A stretch of 8,053 nt of DNA, from contig JAMONI010000285.1 in NCBI GenBank assembly GCA_027065935.1, forward strand, positions 1 through 8,053, read 5' to 3'. Both the position numbers and the translations under genes were made by a program. Positions 1 to 6,339 of this stretch are shown piece after piece. The stretch is from Flavobacteriales bacterium. GTDB lineage: Bacteria; Bacteroidota; Bacteroidia; Flavobacteriales; Flavobacteriaceae. The notes beneath the pieces are model-generated. The model saw only the letters and a program-made list of their open reading frames with translations. It made no database searches and had not been told where the DNA came from. How positions within the stretch are numbered: position 1 is the stretch's first letter; every line of letters begins with the position of its first letter.

Positions 1-145
1 GATTTCTTTTTTTTCGGAGTTTCTTTAGGCTCATATCGATTGCCGTGTCATAATTACCCGAATTGATTTGTTCGGAAATTTCCTTCTTGGCACTGCATCC
101 TACAATTAACGGAATGAAAACGAGAACGAGTAATATTTTTTTCAT
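1..145 (-). CDS. Small lipoprotein, N-terminal part only (runs off the window)
   Basis: Seen: from an ATG at 145-143 reading leftwards, 48 codons are open to the window edge. The product starts with a lysine-led hydrophobic stretch ending in the lipobox LIVGC (Cys17), so it should be exported, lipidated on Cys17 and anchored in a membrane. The mature part begins SAKKE and continues with a helical, lysine-rich segment containing NSGNYDTAI, which resembles the first helix of a TPR-like repeat. The residues after the cysteine are basic rather than the acidic cluster reported as a surface-export signal in Bacteroidota, so a periplasm-facing location is the better guess. It lies 32 bases after the alr stop on the same strand and is probably the third gene of the tdk-alr operon. 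From memory it resembles a conserved Bacteroidota lipoprotein of unknown function. The 3' part is missing, so its length and role are open. Confidence 0.82.
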   Translation of the reverse strand, partial: MKKILLVLVFIPLIVGCSAKKEISEQINSGNYDTAIDMSLKKLRKKRN

Positions 146-177
146 CGGCTAATTAATTTTCATTACTAATTCATATA

Positions 178-1275
178 TCAAAAGGTTTGCCACATTCGCT
201 TTACCCGTTGAGTTAGAGAAGCGGTTATTTCGTAAGGAATCGTACCGGCAAGTCTGGCCAATTCTTTCACCCGGGGCGCGTCACCGAACAATACCACTTC
301 ATCACCCGTATTGGCCTCGACATCCGTGACATCGAGCGTAAGCATATCCATATTGACCTTTCCGATAACGGGGACCCGTTTTCCGTGAACCGTAACTTGT
401 CCCACGCCGTTGCCCAAAGTCCTTTTATAACCGTCGCCGTATCCAACGGGTATCAGGGCAATGATACTGTCTCTTGCGGCTTTAAACCTCCGGTTGTAGC
501 CTACCGTTTCGCCTTTTTTTATGCGTCTGATTTGAGTAATGCGCGTAACCCATCGGGCTACCGGCTTTAGCATATTATCGGGTTTGCCTTCCACGGGGCT
601 GATTCCGTACACACTCAATCCCGGCCGCACCATATCAAACCTTGTTTCGGGTAAGCGAAATACGGCCGACGAATTGGCTATATGACGGATGATACGGTGA
701 TTTACTTCGTAAAATCGAGCGCTCAATTCCCGGAAAACCCGAAGTTGATGCAAGGTAAAATCATCTTCGGAAGGGTCGTCGGCGGCAGCCAAATGCGAAA
801 AAACACTTACCAATTCCGTCCGGTCGTTTGTTTTTAACAATGAAATCATCCTGTTTGCTTTACCGGGCATCAAACCGCTACGGTGCATTCCCGTATCCAA
901 TTTTACGTGAACTTTGATGCCGGTCAAGCGGTTTTCTTTTAAAAATGAAATTAAACTTTCGGCCTGCTCGATATCATATAAAACGGGTTCCAAACGCGAA
1001 GCAAAAAAATCCGCATTCCAATCCACCGGCGGGTTGTACACAAGCAAGGGCGTTTGTATGCCGGCTTGACGCAGATCTTCCCCTTCTTTTTGGCAAGCTA
1101 CGGAAAAATAGTCCGCTTTGTCTTGCAGAAAAAGGCCGATAAGCCTGGCGCCGTGTCCGTAGGCATTGGCTTTCAGATTAACCAAAATTTTCGTATCGTT
1201 ATGAAGATACGAACGGATGTAGGTCAAATTATGTAACAACCGTTCTTTGGAGAGCAACAGGCGTGATTCGCACAT
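178..1275 (-). CDS. alr: Alanine racemase, PLP-dependent
   Basis: This cytosolic enzyme interconverts L- and D-alanine to supply D-Ala for peptidoglycan. The product is 365 residues, a normal length for the stand-alone enzyme. Seen: the PLP-lysine motif NLKANAYGHG has Lys35 as the Schiff-base residue at the start of the TIM-barrel domain. KLDTGMHRSG is at 125-134, and RFDMVRPGLSVYG at 212-224 includes the phosphate and pyridine-nitrogen side of the cofactor site. The C-terminal domain has VGYGDGYKR at 277-285, with Tyr279 matching the second catalytic base, and GKVNMDM at 305-311. All key residues are intact. The ATG lies 2 bases after the tdk stop, which suggests translational coupling and one transcript. 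Many Bacteroidota carry alr fused behind murF. Here the reading frame begins with the racemase domain itself, so this copy is free-standing. Confidence 0.97.
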   Translation of the reverse strand: MCESRLLLSKERLLHNLTYIRSYLHNDTKILVNLKANAYGHGARLIGLFLQDKADYFSVACQKEGEDLRQAGIQTPLLVYNPPVDWNADFFASRLEPVLYDIEQAESLISFLKENRLTGIKVHVKLDTGMHRSGLMPGKANRMISLLKTNDRTELVSVFSHLAAADDPSEDDFTLHQLRVFRELSARFYEVNHRIIRHIANSSAVFRLPETRFDMVRPGLSVYGISPVEGKPDNMLKPVARWVTRITQIRRIKKGETVGYNRRFKAARDSIIALIPVGYGDGYKRTLGNGVGQVTVHGKRVPVIGKVNMDMLTLDVTDVEANTGDEVVLFGDAPRVKELARLAGTIPYEITASLTQRVKRMWQTF

Positions 1276-1277
1276 GT

Positions 1278-1877
1278 TTACTTATTGACTTTGGGGCCTT
1301 TCATTTTCCTAACGAAAGCCGTCCGGCTCAAGGGAATGTAAACGTCTTTTTCTCCCACCAACACCAAATCGTCGGAAGCGGTTTTCCGGTAGCTGTAATG
1401 TGCCAGGTTTCCGGTTTCCACACAGATGGCGTGTACTTTGGTCACATATTCGGCAATGGCCATCAAGTAAGGCATCGGCCCGAAAGGTTTGCCTCGAAAA
1501 TCCATGTCTAATCCCGCCACGATTACGCGCAAGCCGTTATCGGCCAATTCGTTGACCACATCCACAATTTCGTCATCGAAAAATTGGGCTTCATCGATGC
1601 CCACCACTTGAATTTGTCCGGTGTCAACAAATTTTAAAATATCCGAAGCTTTTTCCACCACTTTGGACGGTATGGAATTGGCATCGTGCGAGACGACGTG
1701 CGTTTCATGATACCGGTTATCCACCGACGGCTTAAAAATTTCCACCTTTTGACGGGCAATTTGCGCACGTTTTAACCTGCGAATGAGTTCTTCCGTTTTG
1801 CCTGAAAACATCGAACCCGTAATAACTTCAATCCATCCTAAATTGTCGTGGTGATTGACGGGAATTTCCAAAAACAT
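1278..1877 (-). CDS. tdk: Thymidine kinase (type II, TK1-like)
   Basis: Salvage enzyme that phosphorylates thymidine to dTMP with ATP in the cytosol. The product is 199 residues, typical for the family. Seen: P-loop GSMFSGKT at 21-28, followed by [11 protein letters not shown] and the KPSVDNRY region; the Walker B/catalytic motif [10 protein letters not shown] at 93-102 with Glu96 as the expected base; and [16 protein letters not shown] at 121-136, which shapes the nucleoside site. Odd: family members usually hold a structural zinc with two CxxC/H pairs near the lasso loop. Here only Cys152 of the first pair is kept (ICVETG), and the second pair reads PLSRTA at 182-187, so three of the four ligands appear lost. 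I recall the same pattern in other Bacteroidota thymidine kinases, so it is probably a lineage trait and not decay. It is the first gene of the leftward operon and is followed 2 bases later by alr. Its promoter must lie in the divergent region to its right. Confidence 0.97.
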   Translation of the reverse strand: MFLEIPVNHHDNLGWIEVITGSMFSGKTEELIRRLKRAQIARQKVEIFKPSVDNRYHETHVVSHDANSIPSKVVEKASDILKFVDTGQIQVVGIDEAQFFDDEIVDVVNELADNGLRVIVAGLDMDFRGKPFGPMPYLMAIAEYVTKVHAICVETGNLAHYSYRKTASDDLVLVGEKDVYIPLSRTAFVRKMKGPKVNK

Positions 1878-2041
1878 ATCGATAATATTTTATTGTTTCT
1901 TTACGTTGATAATTCGTATCTTGCTATCGCAAATGCGAACGAAACCTTGCGTTCCGGATTGCTCTTTTTGTGCGGTTATAAAAGTAGGGAATTTCAAGGA
2001 AATCCGAAACGCTCGAGTTAAAATTGTTGAAAAAAAACATT
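1878..2041. promoter_or_regulatory. Divergent intergenic region between tdk and the 2042 gene
   Basis: These 164 bases separate the leftward tdk operon from the rightward unknown-rsmI pair, so promoters for both should lie here. The tdk side is very AT-rich. A weak rightward match to the Bacteroidota promoter pattern (TTG, about 20 bases, then TAnnTTTG) is TTG at 1893-1895 with TATCTTGC at 1917-1924, which has a mismatch at the seventh position. I found no convincing counterpart on the minus strand. The regulatory role is inferred from gene orientation. The exact promoter positions are not established. Confidence 0.45.
1927..1938. repeat. Short perfect inverted repeat between divergent genes
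   Basis: The sequence is TCGCA-AA-TGCGA: two 5-base arms with a 2-base spacer, lying just downstream of the weak -7-like box for the rightward gene. Its place between two divergent units would suit a repressor or activator site. A 5-base arm can also arise by chance, and no regulator gene is adjacent. Confidence 0.25.
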
Positions 2042-2671
2042 ATGAAAAAGAAAGAACTGGAAAACATTCTCAAAGCCGAAATCGTACTTACCGCCCGGAA
2101 GCTCATTTCGGCTGCGGATAACGAATCCTTCGATGAGGTATCGGAACGTTTTGACCGATTGTATGAGAAAATTTCGGCATACCGGTACCTGAAAAGCAGC
2201 GGCGAACAAGGTTGGGAAGCCATATTTACGGAAAACAAACCGGAAGAACCGGCGGTTGAATCCGAAACGAATAAAGGGAAGGAATCACTGTCGCAACCGG
2301 CAAGTACGATTGAACAACAAGAGAAAAAACTCAATCAGTTCGAAGCCGTCAAGTCACAAAATAAAGAAAAATCCAACCCGCTCAAAGCCCACGCCGATAT
2401 TTACAAAAAGGCCGGACAAACCAAATTCAAGCCCAAAAACCCTCACACGGCCCCCTTCAGCATTGGCATTGCCGATAAAATCGCTTTGGTTATCAACCTA
2501 TTTGACAATGACAGTCAGGCCTTCGACGAATTTATCCAACGCATCAATATGACCGAATCGTATGATGAAGCTTTGGAGCTTGTTCACCGGATGAAAGAAA
2601 CAATGAACTGGACGGGAAAAGATGAATACGAGTTTCGCTTGATCCAGCTTATTCAAGCCAAATTTTCCTAA
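2042..2671 (+). CDS. Conserved protein of unknown function, upstream of rsmI
   Basis: The product is 209 residues with no signal peptide or membrane segment, so cytosolic. Seen: a charged helical N-terminal segment (about 1-62); a hydrophilic linker rich in Glu, Lys, Gln, Ser and Asn (about 63-137); and an ordered-looking C-terminal domain (about 138-209) beginning FSIGIADKIALVINLFDND and ending in a charged stretch with MNWTGKDEYE near 188-197. From memory this C-terminal pattern occurs in Bacteroidota hypothetical proteins (a 'DRIAFVKHLF...' type core with a W-x-G-K-E/D-E-Y/F-E tail). No function is known to me. I chose the ATG at 2042 over an in-frame TTG at 2024 because the ATG is preceded by an A-rich tract and starts a typical MKKKELE N-terminus. 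The stop abuts the rsmI ATG with no spacing, so the two are almost certainly co-transcribed and translationally coupled. A role near translation or ribosome maturation is only an inference from that. Confidence 0.85.
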   Translation: MKKKELENILKAEIVLTARKLISAADNESFDEVSERFDRLYEKISAYRYLKSSGEQGWEAIFTENKPEEPAVESETNKGKESLSQPASTIEQQEKKLNQFEAVKSQNKEKSNPLKAHADIYKKAGQTKFKPKNPHTAPFSIGIADKIALVINLFDNDSQAFDEFIQRINMTESYDEALELVHRMKETMNWTGKDEYEFRLIQLIQAKFS

Positions 2672-3364
2672 ATGGCCGGAAAACTATTTATCGTTCCTAC
2701 GCCTATCGGTAACTTGAAAGATATTACTTTACGGGCTTTGGACACACTAAAAGAAGCGGACTTGATTTTGGCCGAGGACACACGCACTTCGGCCAAGTTG
2801 CTCAAGCATTACGATATAAACACGCCGGTGAAATCTTTTCACAAGTTCAACGAACACAAACAAGTGGAAAACCTCGTCCGATGGCTGATTTCGGGCCGAA
2901 ACATCGCTCTGATTTCCGATGCCGGCACCCCGGGCATTTCCGACCCGGGATTCTTAGCCGTTAGAGCGGCACTCCAACACAACATCGAGGTCGAAACCTT
3001 GCCCGGAGCTTCGGCAATTATCCCGGCATTGATCAACTCGGGACTTCCTTCGGAAAGATTTGTCTTTGAAGGATTCCTGCCCGTCAAAAAAGGACGTCAA
3101 ACCCGCTTGAAAGCACTCGCCGGCGAAGAACGGACCATAATATTCTTCGAGTCGCCCCACCGGTTGGTAAAAACGCTACGCCAACTCGCCGAACATTTGG
3201 GCAAAGACCGTCGCGCATCGGTGGGCAGGGAATTAACCAAAAAATTTGAAGAAACCCGGAGAGGAACATTGGAAGAACTGGCCGAATATTATGAAAACCA
3301 CCCGCCCAAAGGTGAAATCGTTCTCGTGGTAGAAGGAAAAAATAACCGAAATTTATCGCATTAA
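2672..3364 (+). CDS. rsmI: 16S rRNA (cytidine-1402 2'-O)-methyltransferase
   Basis: Uses S-adenosylmethionine to methylate the ribose of C1402 in 16S rRNA, in the decoding centre of the small subunit. The product is 230 residues with the tetrapyrrole-methylase fold. Seen: FIVPTPIGNLKDITLRAL at 6-23 and LAEDTRTS at 33-40, both family signatures; the glycine-rich SAM-binding segment ISDAGTPGISDPG at 81-93; LPGASAIIPALINSGLP at 110-126; FEGFLPVKKGRQ at 132-143; FFESPHRL at 158-165; and GEIVLVVEG near the end. It is shorter than the E. coli enzyme (about 286 residues) because it stops just after the catalytic fold, with no C-terminal extension; I believe this is common in the phylum. The ATG follows the stop of the previous gene directly. 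The next gene starts 127 bases downstream and belongs to a different functional group. Confidence 0.97.
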   Translation: MAGKLFIVPTPIGNLKDITLRALDTLKEADLILAEDTRTSAKLLKHYDINTPVKSFHKFNEHKQVENLVRWLISGRNIALISDAGTPGISDPGFLAVRAALQHNIEVETLPGASAIIPALINSGLPSERFVFEGFLPVKKGRQTRLKALAGEERTIIFFESPHRLVKTLRQLAEHLGKDRRASVGRELTKKFEETRRGTLEELAEYYENHPPKGEIVLVVEGKNNRNLSH

Positions 3365-3414
3365 TCAGTTTCTTCTTACATTTTGTATTGATTATAAAAC
3401 ACTTATTGTAACTA

Positions 3415-3448
3415 AACTTACCTAACCGTATTAAACTCGTAAGTTAGG
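3415..3448. repeat. Overlapping, mutually exclusive inverted repeats
   Basis: Two stems use the same bases. AACTTAC (3415-3421) pairs perfectly with GTAAGTT (3439-3445) around a 17-base loop. CCTAAC (3421-3426) pairs with GTTAGG (3443-3448) around a 16-base loop. Only one can form at a time. A T-run follows at 3454-3458. This could be an operator, a weak terminator-like structure or a leader switch. The stems are short and AT-rich, so a chance origin is possible. Confidence 0.35.
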
Positions 3449-3457
3449 CACAATTTT

Positions 3458-3471
3458 TGCTTAATTAAGCA
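3458..3471. repeat. 14-base perfect palindrome upstream of the operon start
   Basis: TGCTTAATTAAGCA is a perfect palindrome ending 20 bases before the ATG at 3492. Perfect dyad symmetry at this position fits a dimeric regulator site overlapping the promoter or leader, or a small hairpin near the ribosome entry region. No regulator gene is present in the window to pair with it. Confidence 0.4.
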
Positions 3472-3491
3472 CAACGGTATTACCAATCCCC

Positions 3492-5255
3492 ATGAAAAGG
3501 ATTCTCGTACTTGTAAGTTTGACATTAATGCCGGCTTGGGGTCAAATGACCTATCGACTCCCTAAAGCTTTGCTCCTGACCACCGGGGCCGACAAAGGGC
3601 GCGGCACCGTTTCCGACGGTGCCGTTATGGCTTTATATCACCTCAATCGGTACGGGATTCCGCTCCGGTTTGAAAGCCGAGACATCTTGTGGGATACGAC
3701 CCGGTTGAAAAATTACAATCTTTTGTTTGTGCCAACGGCACCCGGTTACCACGATCACATACCCTCTGTAGCCCTGCACCGGATGAGCGAAGAAGAAATG
3801 AACATATTGGTTTCTTGGATTCACGACGGCGGCACCTTGGTGGCCGACCTGCACACCGGACGCGACACACCGCAAGGTGAAGACAGGATTGCCTTATACG
3901 GGGGATTGTTACCGCCCGCCTGGCCGCTTGGAAATTGTTTGAACCGTCCCGTGTTTGAAAAAAACTTAAAAGGCTTTGCGCTGATAAGCCATAGCGGTGA
4001 TACGATTAAACCGGCGTTTACCGAAGATTTTTGGCATCCCGTAGCGGAAGATCTTCCGCCGGATGCCAAAGTCACGGCCTTCTGGAAAAAGAACGGCGAA
4101 CAATATCCCGCTTGGTTTACGATCGGCTGTGAAAAAGGCAAATGGATCGTGCTTCCTTCATTCAAAATGCTACACCCGGCGGAAGACGGAGGTTGGACAC
4201 CCGGAAAAAATCTCAAGTATATTTATGAAGACATCATCGCTTCGTTTCGGGAAAACATAGCGTATCCTCTTGGCATTTGGGCATGGAAAAACGCTTATGA
4301 GGCCGCCTACGCACAAACGTTCGACGACGGAGGCAACTTGGAACAATACCAACGAATCATTCGTTTTATCAGGCATTACAATTTGCCCACCACCTTTTTT
4401 GTCACCGCCGGTGTGGGCCAAACCATTTACGACCTATTACTCGGTGAACCCCTTATAGACCTTCAAGGCCATTCCTATTCCCACCCCGACTTCAGGAAGT
4501 TGGATTACGCCCAAACGCGTTATGAAATTGCCGCCAACGCCTTCCGGATGAAAAAAAAATTAGCCGGATTTCGCTTCCCTTACGTTTCCAACAGTTTTTA
4601 CGGTATGCTGATTCTGGACGAGAACGGTGTGAAATACGAAACAAGCATTGCCGCACCCCATAAGGGCTTTATTCGAGGTTCGGTGATTCCTTATAATATA
4701 CCCGTATTCAAAAACGACTTCTACCGCACCCTCGATGTATTGGAAATCTCACAAATTTACCGCTCCGATTGGTATTTCTATCAAGCCGTTCTCCAAGAGA
4801 ACGAACCATATAGCGAACAAAGGCAACAAGCCGACGCCGAAAGGTTCTTTAGCTACCTGACGGAATATTTCGATACGTACGTCAAAGTTCATAACGGGGC
4901 AATGGTATTTTTGGGGCATCCCATGTATTCGGGTTATAGTGACATTACGATAAAACCGTTGTATCGCTTTTTGGACCGGTTGTCAAAGGAAAACGTTTGG
5001 ATTACCACCCCCGAACAAATGGCGGATTGGTGGAATGCACGTATGCAAACGGACATTGAAGTTACCGAGTTAAAGAACAAAGTAAAACTCAGGTTTAACA
5101 AACTTCCGCCAAAAGAGGGCTTCACCCTGATCTTACCCGAAGAACCCAAGCGTGTTAAAATGCAAGGAAGCTTCAGGCTTGTAAAAAAAGACGGTGATTA
5201 CTTATTGGTGATCAAAAAATTGAAAGGCGATGAAATGGTTTTGGAATTTAAATAA
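3492..5255 (+). CDS. Exported NodB-type polysaccharide deacetylase with N-terminal Rossmann/GATase-like domain
   Basis: The product is 587 residues. Seen: signal peptide at 1-17 with likely cleavage after AWG; an alpha/beta region at about 23-255 (LLLTTGADKGRG, LKNYNLLFVPTA, then LVSWIHDGGTLVADLHTG) resembling the GATase/ThuA or beta-galactosidase trimerisation type of fold with no obvious catalytic Cys; then a NodB carbohydrate-esterase domain at about 270-515. Its motifs are complete: QTFDDGG (Asp278 base, Asp279 metal), GHSYSH (His327 and His331 metal ligands), RFPY at 361-364, and LGHP with His476. A short beta-rich tail (about 520-587) follows. Family knowledge: such enzymes remove N-acetyl groups from GlcNAc or GalNAc polymers. 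The signal peptide places it in the periplasm or outside the cell. It is the first gene of the operon and overlaps the next by 26 bases. The order of an alpha/beta domain before the esterase recalls PelA more than PgaB, but homology to PelA is not shown. The substrate is unknown. Confidence 0.85.
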   Translation: MKRILVLVSLTLMPAWGQMTYRLPKALLLTTGADKGRGTVSDGAVMALYHLNRYGIPLRFESRDILWDTTRLKNYNLLFVPTAPGYHDHIPSVALHRMSEEEMNILVSWIHDGGTLVADLHTGRDTPQGEDRIALYGGLLPPAWPLGNCLNRPVFEKNLKGFALISHSGDTIKPAFTEDFWHPVAEDLPPDAKVTAFWKKNGEQYPAWFTIGCEKGKWIVLPSFKMLHPAEDGGWTPGKNLKYIYEDIIASFRENIAYPLGIWAWKNAYEAAYAQTFDDGGNLEQYQRIIRFIRHYNLPTTFFVTAGVGQTIYDLLLGEPLIDLQGHSYSHPDFRKLDYAQTRYEIAANAFRMKKKLAGFRFPYVSNSFYGMLILDENGVKYETSIAAPHKGFIRGSVIPYNIPVFKNDFYRTLDVLEISQIYRSDWYFYQAVLQENEPYSEQRQQADAERFFSYLTEYFDTYVKVHNGAMVFLGHPMYSGYSDITIKPLYRFLDRLSKENVWITTPEQMADWWNARMQTDIEVTELKNKVKLRFNKLPPKEGFTLILPEEPKRVKMQGSFRLVKKDGDYLLVIKKLKGDEMVLEFK

Positions 5256-6339
5256 TAAGCTGCTTTCGGTTTGGTTTATATTCCACCCGGTATGGATTTC
5301 GGCTTTTTGGTCCCAACCCGCCGATACGGTGCTAATCACACCTTGGCGTTATGACAAACCCGGCGCCGTTTCGGTGAGTTTTGACGACGGAGACGAATTG
5401 CAATACAGCATCGCCGCCCCCATAATGGAACAATACGGTATTCGAGGCACTTTCAGTATCGTAGGCGAATGGACTGCGGAAAAACCCGCATACACGGCCG
5501 AAGAAGGCATGTTCAAAATACGCCGAATGAGCTGGGAACAACTCAAACGGCTCACCGACAAACGACATGAAATTGCCGCACACGGTTACCGGCATGTGCC
5601 TTATCCCAAATTCGCCCCGTCCGATTCCATTGCCGTACAAATGAAAAAAATCAAAAACCTCATCGAACAAAAATTACAAAGGCCGGTTTATACACTGCAT
5701 TACCCCTACTCCATCGATACCGACAGCATACGAAAAGCCGCCCGAAAAGCGGGTTTCCTCTTGGCCAGAACGGCCGAAGCGGGAAAACGGTTCAACACCT
5801 ACGATAATTTCGACCCCTACTATTTGGCCAGCATTCCCATATATAACGACACCATCCCTTCGCTCGAAAAATTCCAACAAATTTTAGACGGTGCCCGGGG
5901 CAAATGGCTCATTTGGATGTACCATCATATTTTTCCGCCGCAAGCCAAAGAAAACCGGATTATGAAATACCACAATGTATTGCATACCTACTCGGTTGTA
6001 CCCGAAATCTTCGCCCGGCAAATGAAAAGCATTGCCCGATCGGGGTATTGGATTGCCCCCGAATACGAAGTGGGCGCATACATTATCACGCGAAAACACG
6101 CCGAAATTCAAGTAACCGGATCCAAATGTAAGCGAATCGTAAAACTCATCGCACACCCCCCTTCAAACACGCCTCCCGTCCCCTTGACTTTGGCCTTTTA
6201 CACCAATTGGAAGAAAGTAAAAATCTTGCAAAACAACAAAAAAGAAATCAAGCGTAACGAAAAAGGAAAAATATTATTGGAAGCTTATCCCGGTGAAGAA
6301 ATTATAATAAAAAACATCAGTGCAACATGTCCGTTCTGA
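5230..6339 (+). CDS. Exported NodB-type polysaccharide deacetylase, motif 3 altered
   Basis: The product is 369 residues. The ATG at 5230 lies inside the previous gene (26-base overlap). It is the only suitable in-frame start, because the next methionine falls inside the catalytic domain. Seen: a tryptophan-rich hydrophobic leader (residues 10-28, probably a signal peptide cleaved near SAFWSQ, otherwise an anchor); a NodB domain from about 45 to 280 with SFDDGD at 50-55 (Asp52 base, Asp53 metal) and AHGYRH at 117-122 (His118 and His122 metal ligands); motif 3 at 157-160 reading HYPY where RxPY is usual; and MYHH at 230-233 as the likely motif 5. A beta-rich C-terminal tail (about 283-369) follows. 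The metal triad is intact, so it is probably an active deacetylase, but loss of the motif 3 Arg may change activity or substrate. It overlaps the glycosyltransferase gene by 13 bases. It shares the NodB plus beta-tail layout of its upstream neighbour but lacks the large N-terminal domain. Confidence 0.85.
   Translation: MKWFWNLNNKLLSVWFIFHPVWISAFWSQPADTVLITPWRYDKPGAVSVSFDDGDELQYSIAAPIMEQYGIRGTFSIVGEWTAEKPAYTAEEGMFKIRRMSWEQLKRLTDKRHEIAAHGYRHVPYPKFAPSDSIAVQMKKIKNLIEQKLQRPVYTLHYPYSIDTDSIRKAARKAGFLLARTAEAGKRFNTYDNFDPYYLASIPIYNDTIPSLEKFQQILDGARGKWLIWMYHHIFPPQAKENRIMKYHNVLHTYSVVPEIFARQMKSIARSGYWIAPEYEVGAYIITRKHAEIQVTGSKCKRIVKLIAHPPSNTPPVPLTLAFYTNWKKVKILQNNKKEIKRNEKGKILLEAYPGEEIIIKNISATCPF

Larger units (their letters stand above)
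3365..3491. promoter_or_regulatory. AT-rich gap upstream of the polysaccharide operon
   Basis: These 127 non-coding bases separate rsmI from the exopolysaccharide operon and should hold its promoter. They contain two competing inverted repeats (3415-3448) and a 14-base palindrome (3458-3471), each listed separately. I found no full match to the Bacteroidota -33/-7 promoter consensus; the nearest is TACATTTTG at 3377-3385, which has one extra base. There is no clear rho-independent terminator for rsmI. The leader just before the ATG at 3492 is C-rich (ATCCCC) with no Shine-Dalgarno sequence. Confidence 0.5.

Noticed and set aside
2024..2041. In-frame TTG start six codons upstream of the 2042 gene
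   Set aside because: TTG is a poor start, and the ATG at 2042 follows an A-rich leader and gives a typical N-terminus.
1924..2334. Antisense open frame of 136 codons
   Set aside because: It overlaps the well-supported 2042 gene and the divergent promoter region, has a Ser/Phe-rich composition typical of a reverse-strand shadow, and shows no domain.
3415..3458. Rho-independent terminator after rsmI
   Set aside because: The stems are 6-7 bases and AT-rich, loops are 16-17 bases, and the T-run is separated from the stem.
3821..4216. Antisense open frame of 131 codons
   Set aside because: It lies within the first deacetylase gene and shows no recognisable signal or motif.
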